Positions 9,231 through 17,958 of a stretch of 64,000 nt of DNA are shown here, in pieces. The translations under genes were made by a program, and so were the position numbers. Source of the DNA: Streptomyces scabiei 87.22 (GTDB lineage Bacteria; Actinomycetota; Actinomycetes; Streptomycetales; Streptomycetaceae); contig NC_013929.1 of assembly GCF_000091305.1 (NCBI RefSeq), positions 1,178,001 to 1,242,000 on the forward strand, written 5' to 3'. Every line of letters starts with the position of its first letter. The stretch's first letter is position 1. The notes under the pieces were generated by a model. The model was not told the DNA's origin. It was given only the letters and a program-made list of their open reading frames with translations, and did not search any database.

Positions 9231-10244
9231 TCAGTCGTCGGCGACCAGGGCGGTCAGGTCGAGGAGGCGGTTGGTGTAGCCCCACTCGTTGTCGTACCAG
9301 CCGAAGACCTTGGCGAGGGTGCCGTTGACCTGGGTGAGGCCCGGGTCGAAGACGCAGGACGACGGGTCCCCGATCACGTCGCGGGAGACGATGGGGGCGT
9401 TCGACACGCGCAGGATGCCGTGGAGCGGGCCGTCGGCGGCCGTCCGGAACGCGGCGTCGACCTCCTCCACCGTGGCCTCGCGCTCCAGCACCACGGCCAG
9501 GTCGGTCAGGGAGCCGTCCTCGACGGGCACCCGGACCGCGATCCCGTCCAGGGTGCCCGCCAGCTCCGGCATCACCAGGCCCACGGCACGGGCGGCGCCC
9601 GTGCTGGTCGGGATGATGCTCAGTGCCGCCGAGCGTGCGCGCCGCAGGTCCTTGTGCGGGCCGTCCAGGAGGGCCTGGTCGTTGGTGTAGCCGTGGATGG
9701 TGGTCATCACGCCGCGCTCGATGCCGAAGGCGTCGTCGAGGACCTTCACCATGGGGGCCACGCAGTTGGTGGTGCAGGAGGCGGCCGAGACGATCCGGTC
9801 GCGGTGCCGGTCGTAGGTGCCGTCGTTGACGCCCATGACGATGGTGGCGTCCACACCCTTGCCCGGCGCGGACAGCAGCACCGTGTGGGCTCCGGCCTTC
9901 AGGTGCAGGGCGGCGGACTCACGGTCGCGGAAGCGGCCGGTGGACTCCACGACGATGTCGGCGCCGTGATCGGACCAGCGCAGGGCGGCCGGATCGCGTT
10001 CGGCGGTGACCTCGATGCGCCGGCCGTCGACGGTGATCGAGCTGTCGTCGTGGAGGACCTCGCGTCCGATGCGCCCGAACGTCGAGTCGTACTCCAGCAG
10101 GTGTGCGAGCGTGGCCGGCGAGGTGATGTCGTTGATCGCGACCACCTCGACGCCCCGGGTTCCTGCCTCGGCGCGGTCGAGGGCCGCGCGCAGGTAGGTG
10201 CGGCCGATACGGCCGAAGCCGTTGATGCCGACGCGAACGGTCAT
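9231..10244 (-). CDS. gap: Glyceraldehyde-3-phosphate dehydrogenase, type I
   Basis: A 337-residue NAD-dependent glycolytic enzyme. It has the N-terminal Rossmann motif INGFGRIGR, the catalytic Cys157 in SAASCTTNC and the partner His184 in TTIHGYTND, and the full family length. The ATG at 10244 has a GAAGGAGC ribosome site. Its placement inside the stress island rather than next to pgk and tpi suggests a second, condition-specific GAPDH serving glycolytic flux when respiration is limited (inference). The upstream region carries a strong operator pair shared with the divergent CBS-BON gene. Confidence 0.95.
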   Translation of the reverse strand: MTVRVGINGFGRIGRTYLRAALDRAEAGTRGVEVVAINDITSPATLAHLLEYDSTFGRIGREVLHDDSSITVDGRRIEVTAERDPAALRWSDHGADIVVESTGRFRDRESAALHLKAGAHTVLLSAPGKGVDATIVMGVNDGTYDRHRDRIVSAASCTTNCVAPMVKVLDDAFGIERGVMTTIHGYTNDQALLDGPHKDLRRARSAALSIIPTSTGAARAVGLVMPELAGTLDGIAVRVPVEDGSLTDLAVVLEREATVEEVDAAFRTAADGPLHGILRVSNAPIVSRDVIGDPSSCVFDPGLTQVNGTLAKVFGWYDNEWGYTNRLLDLTALVADD

Positions 10245-10375
10245 GGCGGTGTGCTCCTTCAGGAATCGGGAACGGCGGCTGGTGCGAGTGAGGACCGGCG
10301 ACGGCGACGGTCACCCCGGCCTCGCGGTCGGCCTCCCCGATTGCAGCGTCGCGGCAGTGGCCTCGCCGGGAGCAG

Positions 10376-10409
10376 GGGCCGCAGGTCCCCGCGCAGGGCC
10401 GACCGGCCC
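10376..10409. promoter_or_regulatory. Island operator pair (20-bp spacing) between gap and CBS-BON gene
   Basis: Sites at 10376-10389 (GGGCCG-CA-GGTCCC, 10/12) and 10396-10409 (GGGCCG-AC-CGGCCC, 12/12) start exactly 20 bp apart. CCGATTGCAGC at 10337-10347 is a candidate minus-strand -10 region. The same arrangement, with identical distances, occurs upstream of the USP gene ending at 27141. Confidence 0.65.
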
Positions 10410-10490
10410 ATGGAGTGGCGGCCGGCGGAAGGGGAGAGTGGGTGGGAAGGCAAGCGGAGAGACACGAGCGTCCTTTGGGAGGCGAGACCC

Positions 10491-11192
10491 ATGCGGCACC
10501 GGATGGTGAGCGACCTCATGACCACGTCGGTCGTCCGCGTACGACCCGACACCGGTTTCAAGGAGATCGCCAAGCTGCTCGCCGAGTACGACATCACGGC
10601 CGTACCGGTGGTGGACGACGACGACCGCCCCGTGGGCGTCGTCTCCGAGGCGGACCTGCTGCGCAAGGAGGCCGCGCAGCTGGACCCGGCCGGTCTTCTG
10701 CCGGTACTGCATCCGAAACCCGCCGCCCGTGCGAAGGCGGAGGCGGCGACGGCAGAGGGGCTGATGAACAGTCCCGCCGTGACCGCTCAACCGCAGTGGA
10801 CGGTCGTCGAGGCCGCCCAGGTCATGGAACGGCACCGCGTCAAGCGACTGCCGGTCGTCGACGAGGCCGGACGGCTGGTCGGGCTGATCAGCCGGGCCGA
10901 TCTGCTCCGTGTCTTCCTGCGGGGCGACCGCGCCATCCGCGAGGAGATCAACGGCGAGGTCCTCCTGCGCACCCTGGGCATCGCCCCCGACACCGTCGTC
11001 GTGCGGGTGGTCGACGGACGGGTCACACTGCGCGGCACCGTGGAGCGCAAGTCGCTGGCCCCGGTCGTGGTGCGGCTGTGCGGCGGCGTCGACGGAGTGG
11101 TCGACGTCTCCGCCGAACTGGACCACCGCGTCGACGACACGCCTGCGGGCGCGGAACAGGGCACGTCACGCCGCTCCCAACTGGCGAGCTGA
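10491..11192 (+). CDS. CBS-domain pair plus BON domain protein
   Basis: A 233-residue paralogue of the protein at 2960-3694, with CBS repeats (ITAVPVVDDDDRPVGVVSEA and VKRLPVVDEAGRLVGLIS) and a C-terminal BON domain (VVRVVDGRVTLRGTVERKS). The ATG at 10491 follows GGGAGGCGA. It is divergent from gap and shares its operator pair. A perfect hairpin terminator follows directly, so it is probably monocistronic. Nucleotide sensing by the CBS pair is inferred from the family. Confidence 0.9.
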   Translation: MRHRMVSDLMTTSVVRVRPDTGFKEIAKLLAEYDITAVPVVDDDDRPVGVVSEADLLRKEAAQLDPAGLLPVLHPKPAARAKAEAATAEGLMNSPAVTAQPQWTVVEAAQVMERHRVKRLPVVDEAGRLVGLISRADLLRVFLRGDRAIREEINGEVLLRTLGIAPDTVVVRVVDGRVTLRGTVERKSLAPVVVRLCGGVDGVVDVSAELDHRVDDTPAGAEQGTSRRSQLAS

Positions 11193-11197
11193 GCGGT

Positions 11198-11228
11198 CCC
11201 CGGGGACACGGCTCCCGTGTCCCCGGGG
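11198..11228 (+). terminator. Hairpin terminator after CBS-BON gene
   Basis: A perfect 14-bp stem (11198-11211 with 11215-11228) and 3-nt loop, starting 6 nt after the stop codon. Confidence 0.75.
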
Positions 11229-11297
11229 AAGCCGTAGGACGCGCCCTCCGCCTCGTCGACGGTCGCCGGGCCGCTCTCCCTGAGGACCTGAGGAGTG

Positions 11298-11311
11298 GGG
11301 CCCTATGGCCC
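11298..11311. promoter_or_regulatory. Degenerate island operator
   Basis: GGGCCC-TA-TGGCCC matches 10 of 12 fixed positions. It stands next to the decayed USP/ATPase region, with no intact gene clearly downstream. Confidence 0.35.
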
Positions 11312-11328
11312 TACCGCGGCGGGACCGG

Positions 11329-11649
11329 TCACCGTTCCATGGAGGCTGCCCCTGCCAAGACCCGAGCCCCCGACCGCCCCGCGGCCGCGAAGGCGTACTC
11401 GATGAGGTCGTCACACGGACGGGCGGTGTCCAGTCCGAGGACCACGTCCCGGTAAGGGGTCCGCGGTATCTCCTCCGGTGAGATGCCGTCCGGGGCCGGG
11501 AGGTGTTCGTCACCGAGGCCCTGACGTGCCCGGACGAGCACCACGGGCCGCGCCGACCTCGCGATCAGGCGCTGGGAGACCGAGCCGACGACGAAGCCCG
11601 TGACCGCGCCCAGTCCACGCGAGCCGAGCACCGGCAGTTCCGCCTTGAG
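11329..11649 (-). pseudogene. Universal stress protein fragment
   Basis: The minus-strand frame encodes the C-terminal half of a first USP domain (LPVLGSRGLGAVTGFVVGSV, then RPVVLVRA) and the beginning of a second (YRDVVLGLDTARPCDDLIEY), then stops. The N-terminal ATP-binding half of domain 1 and most of domain 2 are absent. The frame runs without a break into the ATPase fragment on its 5' side, so a hybrid open frame of 156 codons exists (11329-11799), but it joins two unrelated families and is unlikely to be functional. Confidence 0.75.
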
Positions 11650-13240
<1,591 letters not shown>

Positions 13241-13325
13241 CGCAACCTCCCGACGGGACATCCGGTATCCGCTCACGAAAAGCCTGCCCATGAAAAGTCT
13301 GCGACGGTGCCGCCGACACCGCGAG

Positions 13326-13359
13326 GGACCATCCGGCCCTCCCCCGGGCCGAAGGCCCC
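13326..13359. promoter_or_regulatory. Island operator pair (20-bp spacing), degenerate
   Basis: Sites at 13326-13339 (GGACCA-TC-CGGCCC) and 13346-13359 (GGGCCG-AA-GGCCCC) each match 10 of 12 positions and start 20 bp apart, between the divergent acg-like and phosphoribosyltransferase genes. Confidence 0.5.
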
Positions 13360-13473
13360 TCGCGCGATCGCACGGCGACGCGATGCAATGGAGCCACGGA
13401 CAGAAGGACGCCTTTTCTTCCACACCGACTCCCCCGCGCCGTCGCGGCGCGGGGACGCACGAGGAGGTGACGT

Positions 13474-14181
13474 ATGCCCTTCGACGACCGTACGGACGCC
13501 GGACGCCGACTGGCCCGTCGTCTCGGGCACCTGCACGACGAGGACATCGTGGTCCTGGGGCTGCCCCGGGGCGGCGTACCGGTCGCGTACGAGGTGGCCA
13601 GAGCGTGCGCGGCACCACTGGACGTGCTCGTGGTGCGCAAGCTGGGGGTGCCGCGGCAGCCGGAGCTGGCTTTCGGCGCGATCGGTGAACACGGTGTCCG
13701 TGTCCTCAACCAGGACGTGATCGACGACGCCGGACTGCGGAACGAGGAACTGGCCGACGTCGAGCATGCCGAGCGAGTGGAACTGGAGCGTCGTGTGGCC
13801 CGCTACCGCGCCGGGCGTGCCCGTGAGTCACTCGCGGGTCGCACCGTGCTGGTCGTGGACGACGGGCTGGCCACCGGTGCCACGGCCGAGGCGGCCTGCC
13901 GGGTGGTGCGCGGCCAGGGCGCGGCGCGGGTCGTTCTCGCCGTCCCGGTGGGATCGGCGGAGGCCGTCGCCCGGTTGCGCACGGTCGCCGATCACGTCGT
14001 CTGTCTGGAGACGTCCGAGGCCCTGGGCTCGGTCGGCGCGTGGTACCGCGACTTCACACAGACGCGTGACTCCGAGGTGATCGGCCTCCTCACGCGTGTC
14101 ACCCCGGCTCCGTCCCCGTCTCCGACCCCCGCCCCCGTCACGAGCGGACGTTCCCGGACGCACTGTCCCAACAGGCCCTGA
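13474..14181 (+). CDS. Phosphoribosyltransferase-domain protein
   Basis: A 235-residue protein with a type I PRTase fold. VLGLPRGGVPVAYEVA is the N-terminal loop, and VLVVDDGLATGATAEAA is the PRPP-binding motif. Similar stand-alone proteins occur in actinomycete stress islands, but the acceptor substrate is unknown. The ATG at 13474 follows GAGGAGGTGAC. After about residue 210 the sequence turns into a low-complexity Pro/Ser tail (TPAPSPSPTPAPV) that runs into degenerate DNA, so the C-terminus may be a frameshifted read-through of a longer ancestral protein. Confidence 0.82.
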   Translation: MPFDDRTDAGRRLARRLGHLHDEDIVVLGLPRGGVPVAYEVARACAAPLDVLVVRKLGVPRQPELAFGAIGEHGVRVLNQDVIDDAGLRNEELADVEHAERVELERRVARYRAGRARESLAGRTVLVVDDGLATGATAEAACRVVRGQGAARVVLAVPVGSAEAVARLRTVADHVVCLETSEALGSVGAWYRDFTQTRDSEVIGLLTRVTPAPSPSPTPAPVTSGRSRTHCPNRP

Positions 14182-14764
14182 ACGCCTACGAGGACCAGTG
14201 CGCCCCCGTCAACCCGCGGATGCCGATGCTCGCCGACATGGAGGCCCTGATGCGCGCGGCCCACTACGGGCCGGCTCCGGCGGGCCGACCACCGCGAGGG
14301 AACCCGAGGGCCTCGCCGCGGACCCCGAAGCCGCCGTGCGAGAGCGCGTGGCCACGGCTCGACGACACCGCCCCGGCGGCCGCCGGCCGCTCGCCGCTGT
14401 CCGCGCACCGGGAGCGGACAGCGGCTCCGTGCGTCCGCCGGATCCGCCCTCGGCGGCTCGGCGGCGTGTGGCGCGGTCGTCCTGAGAAGCGCCGCGCCGC
14501 CACCGGACGCTTCGGAGGCGGCGGAGAACGCCGCGGCTGTCGTCACAGGGGCAGGCGCACTCCGTACATCGTCCGCCTTCGGACGAGTTCACGTCCGGTG
14601 ACCGGTTCCGCCTCGATGCGGACCAAGACGTCTCGCGGCGAGGCCGCCCACGGGGTCCCGTGGACCTCGTGGGCGGCCTCGAAGGCGATCAACCACCCCG
14701 TCCACGGCGCGGGCGGATTCCGAGGCGACCGAGCCGTGGGATGTGCCATCCGTCTTCGGCGGTG
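14182..14764. other. Gene-poor stretch with coding-like remnants
   Basis: No intact gene is seen. On the plus strand, about 14155-14270, one frame reads like protein (ALNAYEDQCAPVNPRMPMLA then DMEALMRAAHYG) but I cannot assign a family. On the minus strand near 14700-14745 a short GSVASESARAVD stretch is reminiscent of a USP N-terminus. Interpreted as decayed DNA. Confidence 0.4.
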
Positions 14765-15835
14765 TCAGGCCGCCGGAACGGCGAGGACGTCGTGGCGGGG
14801 TCCGCCGAGGACGACCTTGAGCGCTCCGGTGTCGTTCGCGCGGGAGAAGACGTCGTACGCCTCCTCCATCCCGTCCAGCGGGAAGGTGTGCGTGACCAGG
14901 GAGGAGGTCGGCAGCCGCCCGGCGGCGGCCATCCGCAGCAGCATGGGTGTGGAGCGGGTGTCCACCAGGCCCGTCGTGATGGTCACGTTCTTGATCCACA
15001 GGTCTTCGAGGTGCAGGGTGGCCGGTTCGCCGTGCACACCGATGTTGGCCACGTGTCCGCCGGGGCGCACCATGCGGGTGCAGAGTTCGAAGGTCTCCGG
15101 GACGCCGACGGCCTCGATCACGACGTCCGCGCCGAGCCCGTCGGTGAGGTCGGAGACCAGCTGCTCCGGCGCCTCCCGGGCATCGGCCACGGCGTCCGCC
15201 CCGAGCCGCCTGGCGGCCTCCAGCCGGGCCGGGGCCAGGTCGACGGCGACGATCCGCTCGGGCGAGTACAGCCGGGCGGTGGCGATCGCGGCGAGGCCGA
15301 CGGGGCCGGCACCGACGACGGCGACGGTGTCGCCGGGACCCACGTGCCCGTTGACCACACCCACCTCGTAGGAGGTGGGGAAGATGTCCGCCAGGAGCAC
15401 CGCCTCCTCGCCGGCCAGCGTGCTGGGCAGCGGGTGCACGGACAGGTCCGCGAACGGGACGCGGACGTACTCGGCCTGGGTGCCGTCGATCAGGTGCCCG
15501 AGGATCCAGCCTCCGCCGCCCAGGCACTGACCGTACGCGCCCTCGCGGCAGAAGCGGCAGCGGCCGCAGGCGGTGATGCAGGAGACGAGCACACGGTCGC
15601 CGGGCCGCACGGTGCGTACGCCGCCACCGACCTCGACGACCTCACCGACCGCCTCGTGCCCCAGGACCGTGCCGGGGCGGACGCCGGGCACGTCACCCTT
15701 GAGGATGTGCAGGTCCGTCCCGCAGATCGTGACGGTGTCGACGCGGACGATCACGTCGGTGGGGTCCTTGATCCCCGGGTCGGGCACATCCTGCCAGGAC
15801 GACTGTCCGGGGCCGCGGAACACGAAGCCCTTCAT
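14765..15835 (-). CDS. Zinc-dependent alcohol dehydrogenase (MDR family)
   Basis: A 356-residue medium-chain dehydrogenase. It has the catalytic zinc ligands in TICGTDLH and GHEAVGEV, a structural zinc motif with spaced cysteines (CITACGRCRFCREGAYGQC), and the NAD-binding VAVVGAGPVGLAAI. The ATG at 15835 has only a weak AGGCAGGG ribosome site. It is a second, distant alcohol dehydrogenase beside the one at 25188-26210. A role in disposing of reducing power during oxygen limitation is inferred from context. Confidence 0.9.
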   Translation of the reverse strand: MKGFVFRGPGQSSWQDVPDPGIKDPTDVIVRVDTVTICGTDLHILKGDVPGVRPGTVLGHEAVGEVVEVGGGVRTVRPGDRVLVSCITACGRCRFCREGAYGQCLGGGGWILGHLIDGTQAEYVRVPFADLSVHPLPSTLAGEEAVLLADIFPTSYEVGVVNGHVGPGDTVAVVGAGPVGLAAIATARLYSPERIVAVDLAPARLEAARRLGADAVADAREAPEQLVSDLTDGLGADVVIEAVGVPETFELCTRMVRPGGHVANIGVHGEPATLHLEDLWIKNVTITTGLVDTRSTPMLLRMAAAGRLPTSSLVTHTFPLDGMEEAYDVFSRANDTGALKVVLGGPRHDVLAVPAA

Positions 15836-15919
15836 GACGATCCCTGCCTTTCTCGATCTGACCCGGCCCTTCTGTGTCACCTGCCGTGCCGGGACTGCCC
15901 CCGCAGATCCAGCTTGTCC

Positions 15920-15953
15920 CGCCCGACCGGACCGCGCATGGGCCGGTCGGCCC
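15920..15953. promoter_or_regulatory. Island operator upstream of alcohol dehydrogenase
   Basis: GGGCCG-GT-CGGCCC at 15940-15953 matches 12 of 12. A poorer copy (9/12) begins exactly 20 bp closer to the gene at 15920. Confidence 0.6.
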
Positions 15954-16089
15954 CGGCCCGGTGCCGGATGGGGTGGCGGGACCCCTTCTCGCAGGGTCTG
16001 CCGTTGCGCGGGCCGCTCGTGGCGCCCCTGCTGCGGCGTCCCGGCCCGGTCCCCGCCCTCCGGCACGATGGCGGAGGGCTGCCGGGCCG

Positions 16090-16103
16090 GGGCCGGAGGT
16101 CCC
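16090..16103. promoter_or_regulatory. Island operator upstream of Rv1733c-like gene
   Basis: GGGCCG-GA-GGTCCC matches 10 of 12, the same variant right half (GGTCCC) as the site at 10376. It lies about 118 bp upstream of the start at 16221. A further right half-site CGGCCC lies at 16152-16157. Confidence 0.4.
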
Positions 16104-16220
16104 CTCCGGCCGGCGGAGCCGGTCCCCGTCGGCCTGGGAGCGGTACCTGTTCGGCCCATGTGAACAGCGTTCCACGACTGTCACCTTCTTTGGGGAGACG
16201 GTGACGAGGAGGCAGGGCCG

Positions 16221-16811
16221 ATGAACGGCAGCAGGCACCCGAGGAGGACGAGGAAGGCACTGTGGCGTTGGCAGAACAATCCCCTGCGCCGACGCGAGGA
16301 CACGGCGGAGACCTGGATCGTGCTGGCGGTGTGGGTGGTCGTCCTGGTCGGCGGGTCCGTCACCGGGCTCATGACGGCTCGGGCCGCCGACGCGGTCTTC
16401 GCCGAACAGCGTGCCGATCGTCGTTCCGTCTCGGCGGTGCTCCTGGCCGATGTCCCGTCGAATGCCTCGGGTGTGACCGGCACGCACGGCAAGGCTTCGG
16501 GAAAGGTGCGCTGGACGACCCCCGAGGGCGTCACCCGTACCGGTTCGACCTTGGTGGAGACCGGACAGAAGGCCGGCGCCGGGGTCGAGGTGTGGACCGA
16601 CGGCCGGGGTGCGCTGAGCACAGAGCCGCCCACCCCCACCGAGGCGGCCGTGGAGGCGGGGGTCCTGGGCGTTGCGGCGGGCCTTGCCCTGAGCGGTCTG
16701 GTGTTCGGTGCCGGCGGCGTCGGACGGTGGTGGCTCGACCGGCGGCGGATCGCGCGATGGGGGGCGGAGTGGTCCCGGATCGGCCCGATGTGGAGCCAGA
16801 GGACAAGCTGA
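16221..16811 (+). CDS. Rv1733c-like two-helix membrane protein
   Basis: A 196-residue protein with a basic N-terminus, a first transmembrane helix (about 30-50; WIVLAVWVVVLVGGSVTGLM), an extracytoplasmic loop of about 90 residues and a second helix (about 145-165; AGVLGVAAGLALSGLVFGAG) before a basic tail. This matches the Rv1733c family, a DosR-regulated membrane protein of unknown function in mycobacteria. The ATG at 16221 follows GAGGAGGCAGGGCC. A strong bidirectional terminator follows. Confidence 0.82.
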   Translation: MNGSRHPRRTRKALWRWQNNPLRRREDTAETWIVLAVWVVVLVGGSVTGLMTARAADAVFAEQRADRRSVSAVLLADVPSNASGVTGTHGKASGKVRWTTPEGVTRTGSTLVETGQKAGAGVEVWTDGRGALSTEPPTPTEAAVEAGVLGVAAGLALSGLVFGAGGVGRWWLDRRRIARWGAEWSRIGPMWSQRTS

Positions 16812-16819
16812 CCGGGCAT

Positions 16820-16874
16820 GATCTGGGCCGGGTTCGCCCCGCTCGCCTCGCGCGGTGCGAACCCGGCCCGGATC
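16820..16874. terminator. Bidirectional hairpin terminator
   Basis: An 18-bp stem (16820-16837 with 16857-16874, one G-U pair) lies between the convergent Rv1733c-like and HAD genes and overlaps the last codon of the latter. Confidence 0.75.
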
Positions 16875-17661
16875 ATCCCTGCTTTTCCCGCCCCCGCTTC
16901 TCCCGCCGCCACGATCCGCCGTCGAGGAGTTCACCGAGGTCGCCCACCACGATGTCGGCGCCGCTGCGGAGCAGTCGCTCACCGCTGGCCGGCCCTCGGG
17001 CGCGGTCCACGCCGACGACCAGGGAGAAGCCGCCGCGCCGTCCCGCCTCGACTCCGGCCAGGGCGTCCTCGACGACCGCGGCTCGGTCCGGGGGGACACC
17101 GAGACGGCGGGCCGCCTCCAGGAACAGGTCGGGGCACGGTTTACCGGCCAGGCCCAGTCGGGCGGCCTCTCCCCCGTCGATCAAGGTGTCGAAGAGATCC
17201 GCCACCCCGGCCCCGGTCAGCAGCTCACGGGCGTGCCGGGAGGCGGACACGGCCGCCACCGGTATTCGTGCCGCGCGCAGGGCACGGACCAGCCGTACCG
17301 TCCCCGGGTAGGCGTCGACGCCCTGTTCACTCAGCCGCCGGATGAACAGTCGTTCTTTGTCCGCCGCCACGGCGCTCACCGTCTCGGCCCCCGCTTCGAT
17401 GCGGCGCGAGACGAGGAAGGCGGCGGCGCCGTCGAGTCGCGAGCGGCCGTCCACGAATCGCAGATAGTCGTCGCGGAGGTCGAAGGGGCGCCCCTGGTGG
17501 GGGTCATCGGGCGGGTGGGCGCGCAGGAAGGCATCGAAGGCGGTCTTCCAAGCCGCGGCGTGCACCCGTGCCGAGTCGGTGATCACTCCGTCGGTGTCGA
17601 ACACGACCGCCCGGACATTCTCCAGTACGGGAGCGAGCGGTTCCCGGGACTTGATGGCCAT
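16873..17661 (-). CDS. HAD-superfamily hydrolase, beta-phosphoglucomutase-like
   Basis: A 262-residue HAD protein. Motif I is VVFDTDGVITDSA (nucleophile and general acid aspartates), followed by a helical cap, motif II at AVSASRH, a lysine in AGKPCPDLF and motif IV at VVEDALAGVEAG. The cap and length fit beta-phosphoglucomutases, which isomerise the beta-glucose 1-phosphate made by GH65 phosphorylases such as that at 6615-9026; a simple sugar phosphatase is the alternative. The ATG at 17661 follows GAGGGAGAGGGC; this start was preferred because the upstream frame carries only CBS-gene debris. Confidence 0.85.
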   Translation of the reverse strand: MAIKSREPLAPVLENVRAVVFDTDGVITDSARVHAAAWKTAFDAFLRAHPPDDPHQGRPFDLRDDYLRFVDGRSRLDGAAAFLVSRRIEAGAETVSAVAADKERLFIRRLSEQGVDAYPGTVRLVRALRAARIPVAAVSASRHARELLTGAGVADLFDTLIDGGEAARLGLAGKPCPDLFLEAARRLGVPPDRAAVVEDALAGVEAGRRGGFSLVVGVDRARGPASGERLLRSGADIVVGDLGELLDGGSWRREKRGREKQG

Positions 17662-17676
17662 GCCCTCTCCCTCACG

Positions 17677-17771
17677 GTCACGATGCCCTTGAACGACGCT
17701 TTGCGGCGCACGGCGAGCACGGTGTGGGTCATCACATCGCGCACGAGGCGGGGAGTGCGGGCGATCACGAC
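17677..17771 (-). pseudogene. CBS-domain gene remnant (first ~30 codons)
   Basis: The minus strand reads TPRLVRDVMTHTVLAVRRKA followed by SFKGIV, which is the beginning of a CBS repeat like those at 2960 and 10491. It then runs out of frame into the HAD gene's ribosome site. The rest of the CBS-BON gene is gone. An island operator still stands upstream at 17838. Confidence 0.7.
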
Positions 17772-17837
17772 CTCCGAGGTGCTCGGATGCCACACTGCGC
17801 CACCTTGAGGGTCGGGCACCCGGTCGTCCGTGGCACG

Positions 17838-17851
17838 GGGCCGTACGGCCT
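17838..17851. promoter_or_regulatory. Island operator upstream of CBS remnant and HAD gene
   Basis: GGGCCG-TA-CGGCCT matches 11 of 12. It sits 67 bp upstream of the CBS remnant and may now serve the HAD gene. Confidence 0.5.
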
Positions 17852-17958
17852 CTTCGCCTGCCGGGCTTCCGCGGTCCGCGCCCGCGCCGTGGCCGGTCCC
17901 GCCCGTGCCGCACGGATGCGTCGTCGCACTACGGATGCACCAGGGCCCTGCGAATGCG

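Noticed and set aside
16820..16874. GGCCGGG inverted repeat as another island operator
   Set aside because: The arms are 18 bp with a 19-bp loop between convergent genes, which fits a terminator, not the 14-bp operator.
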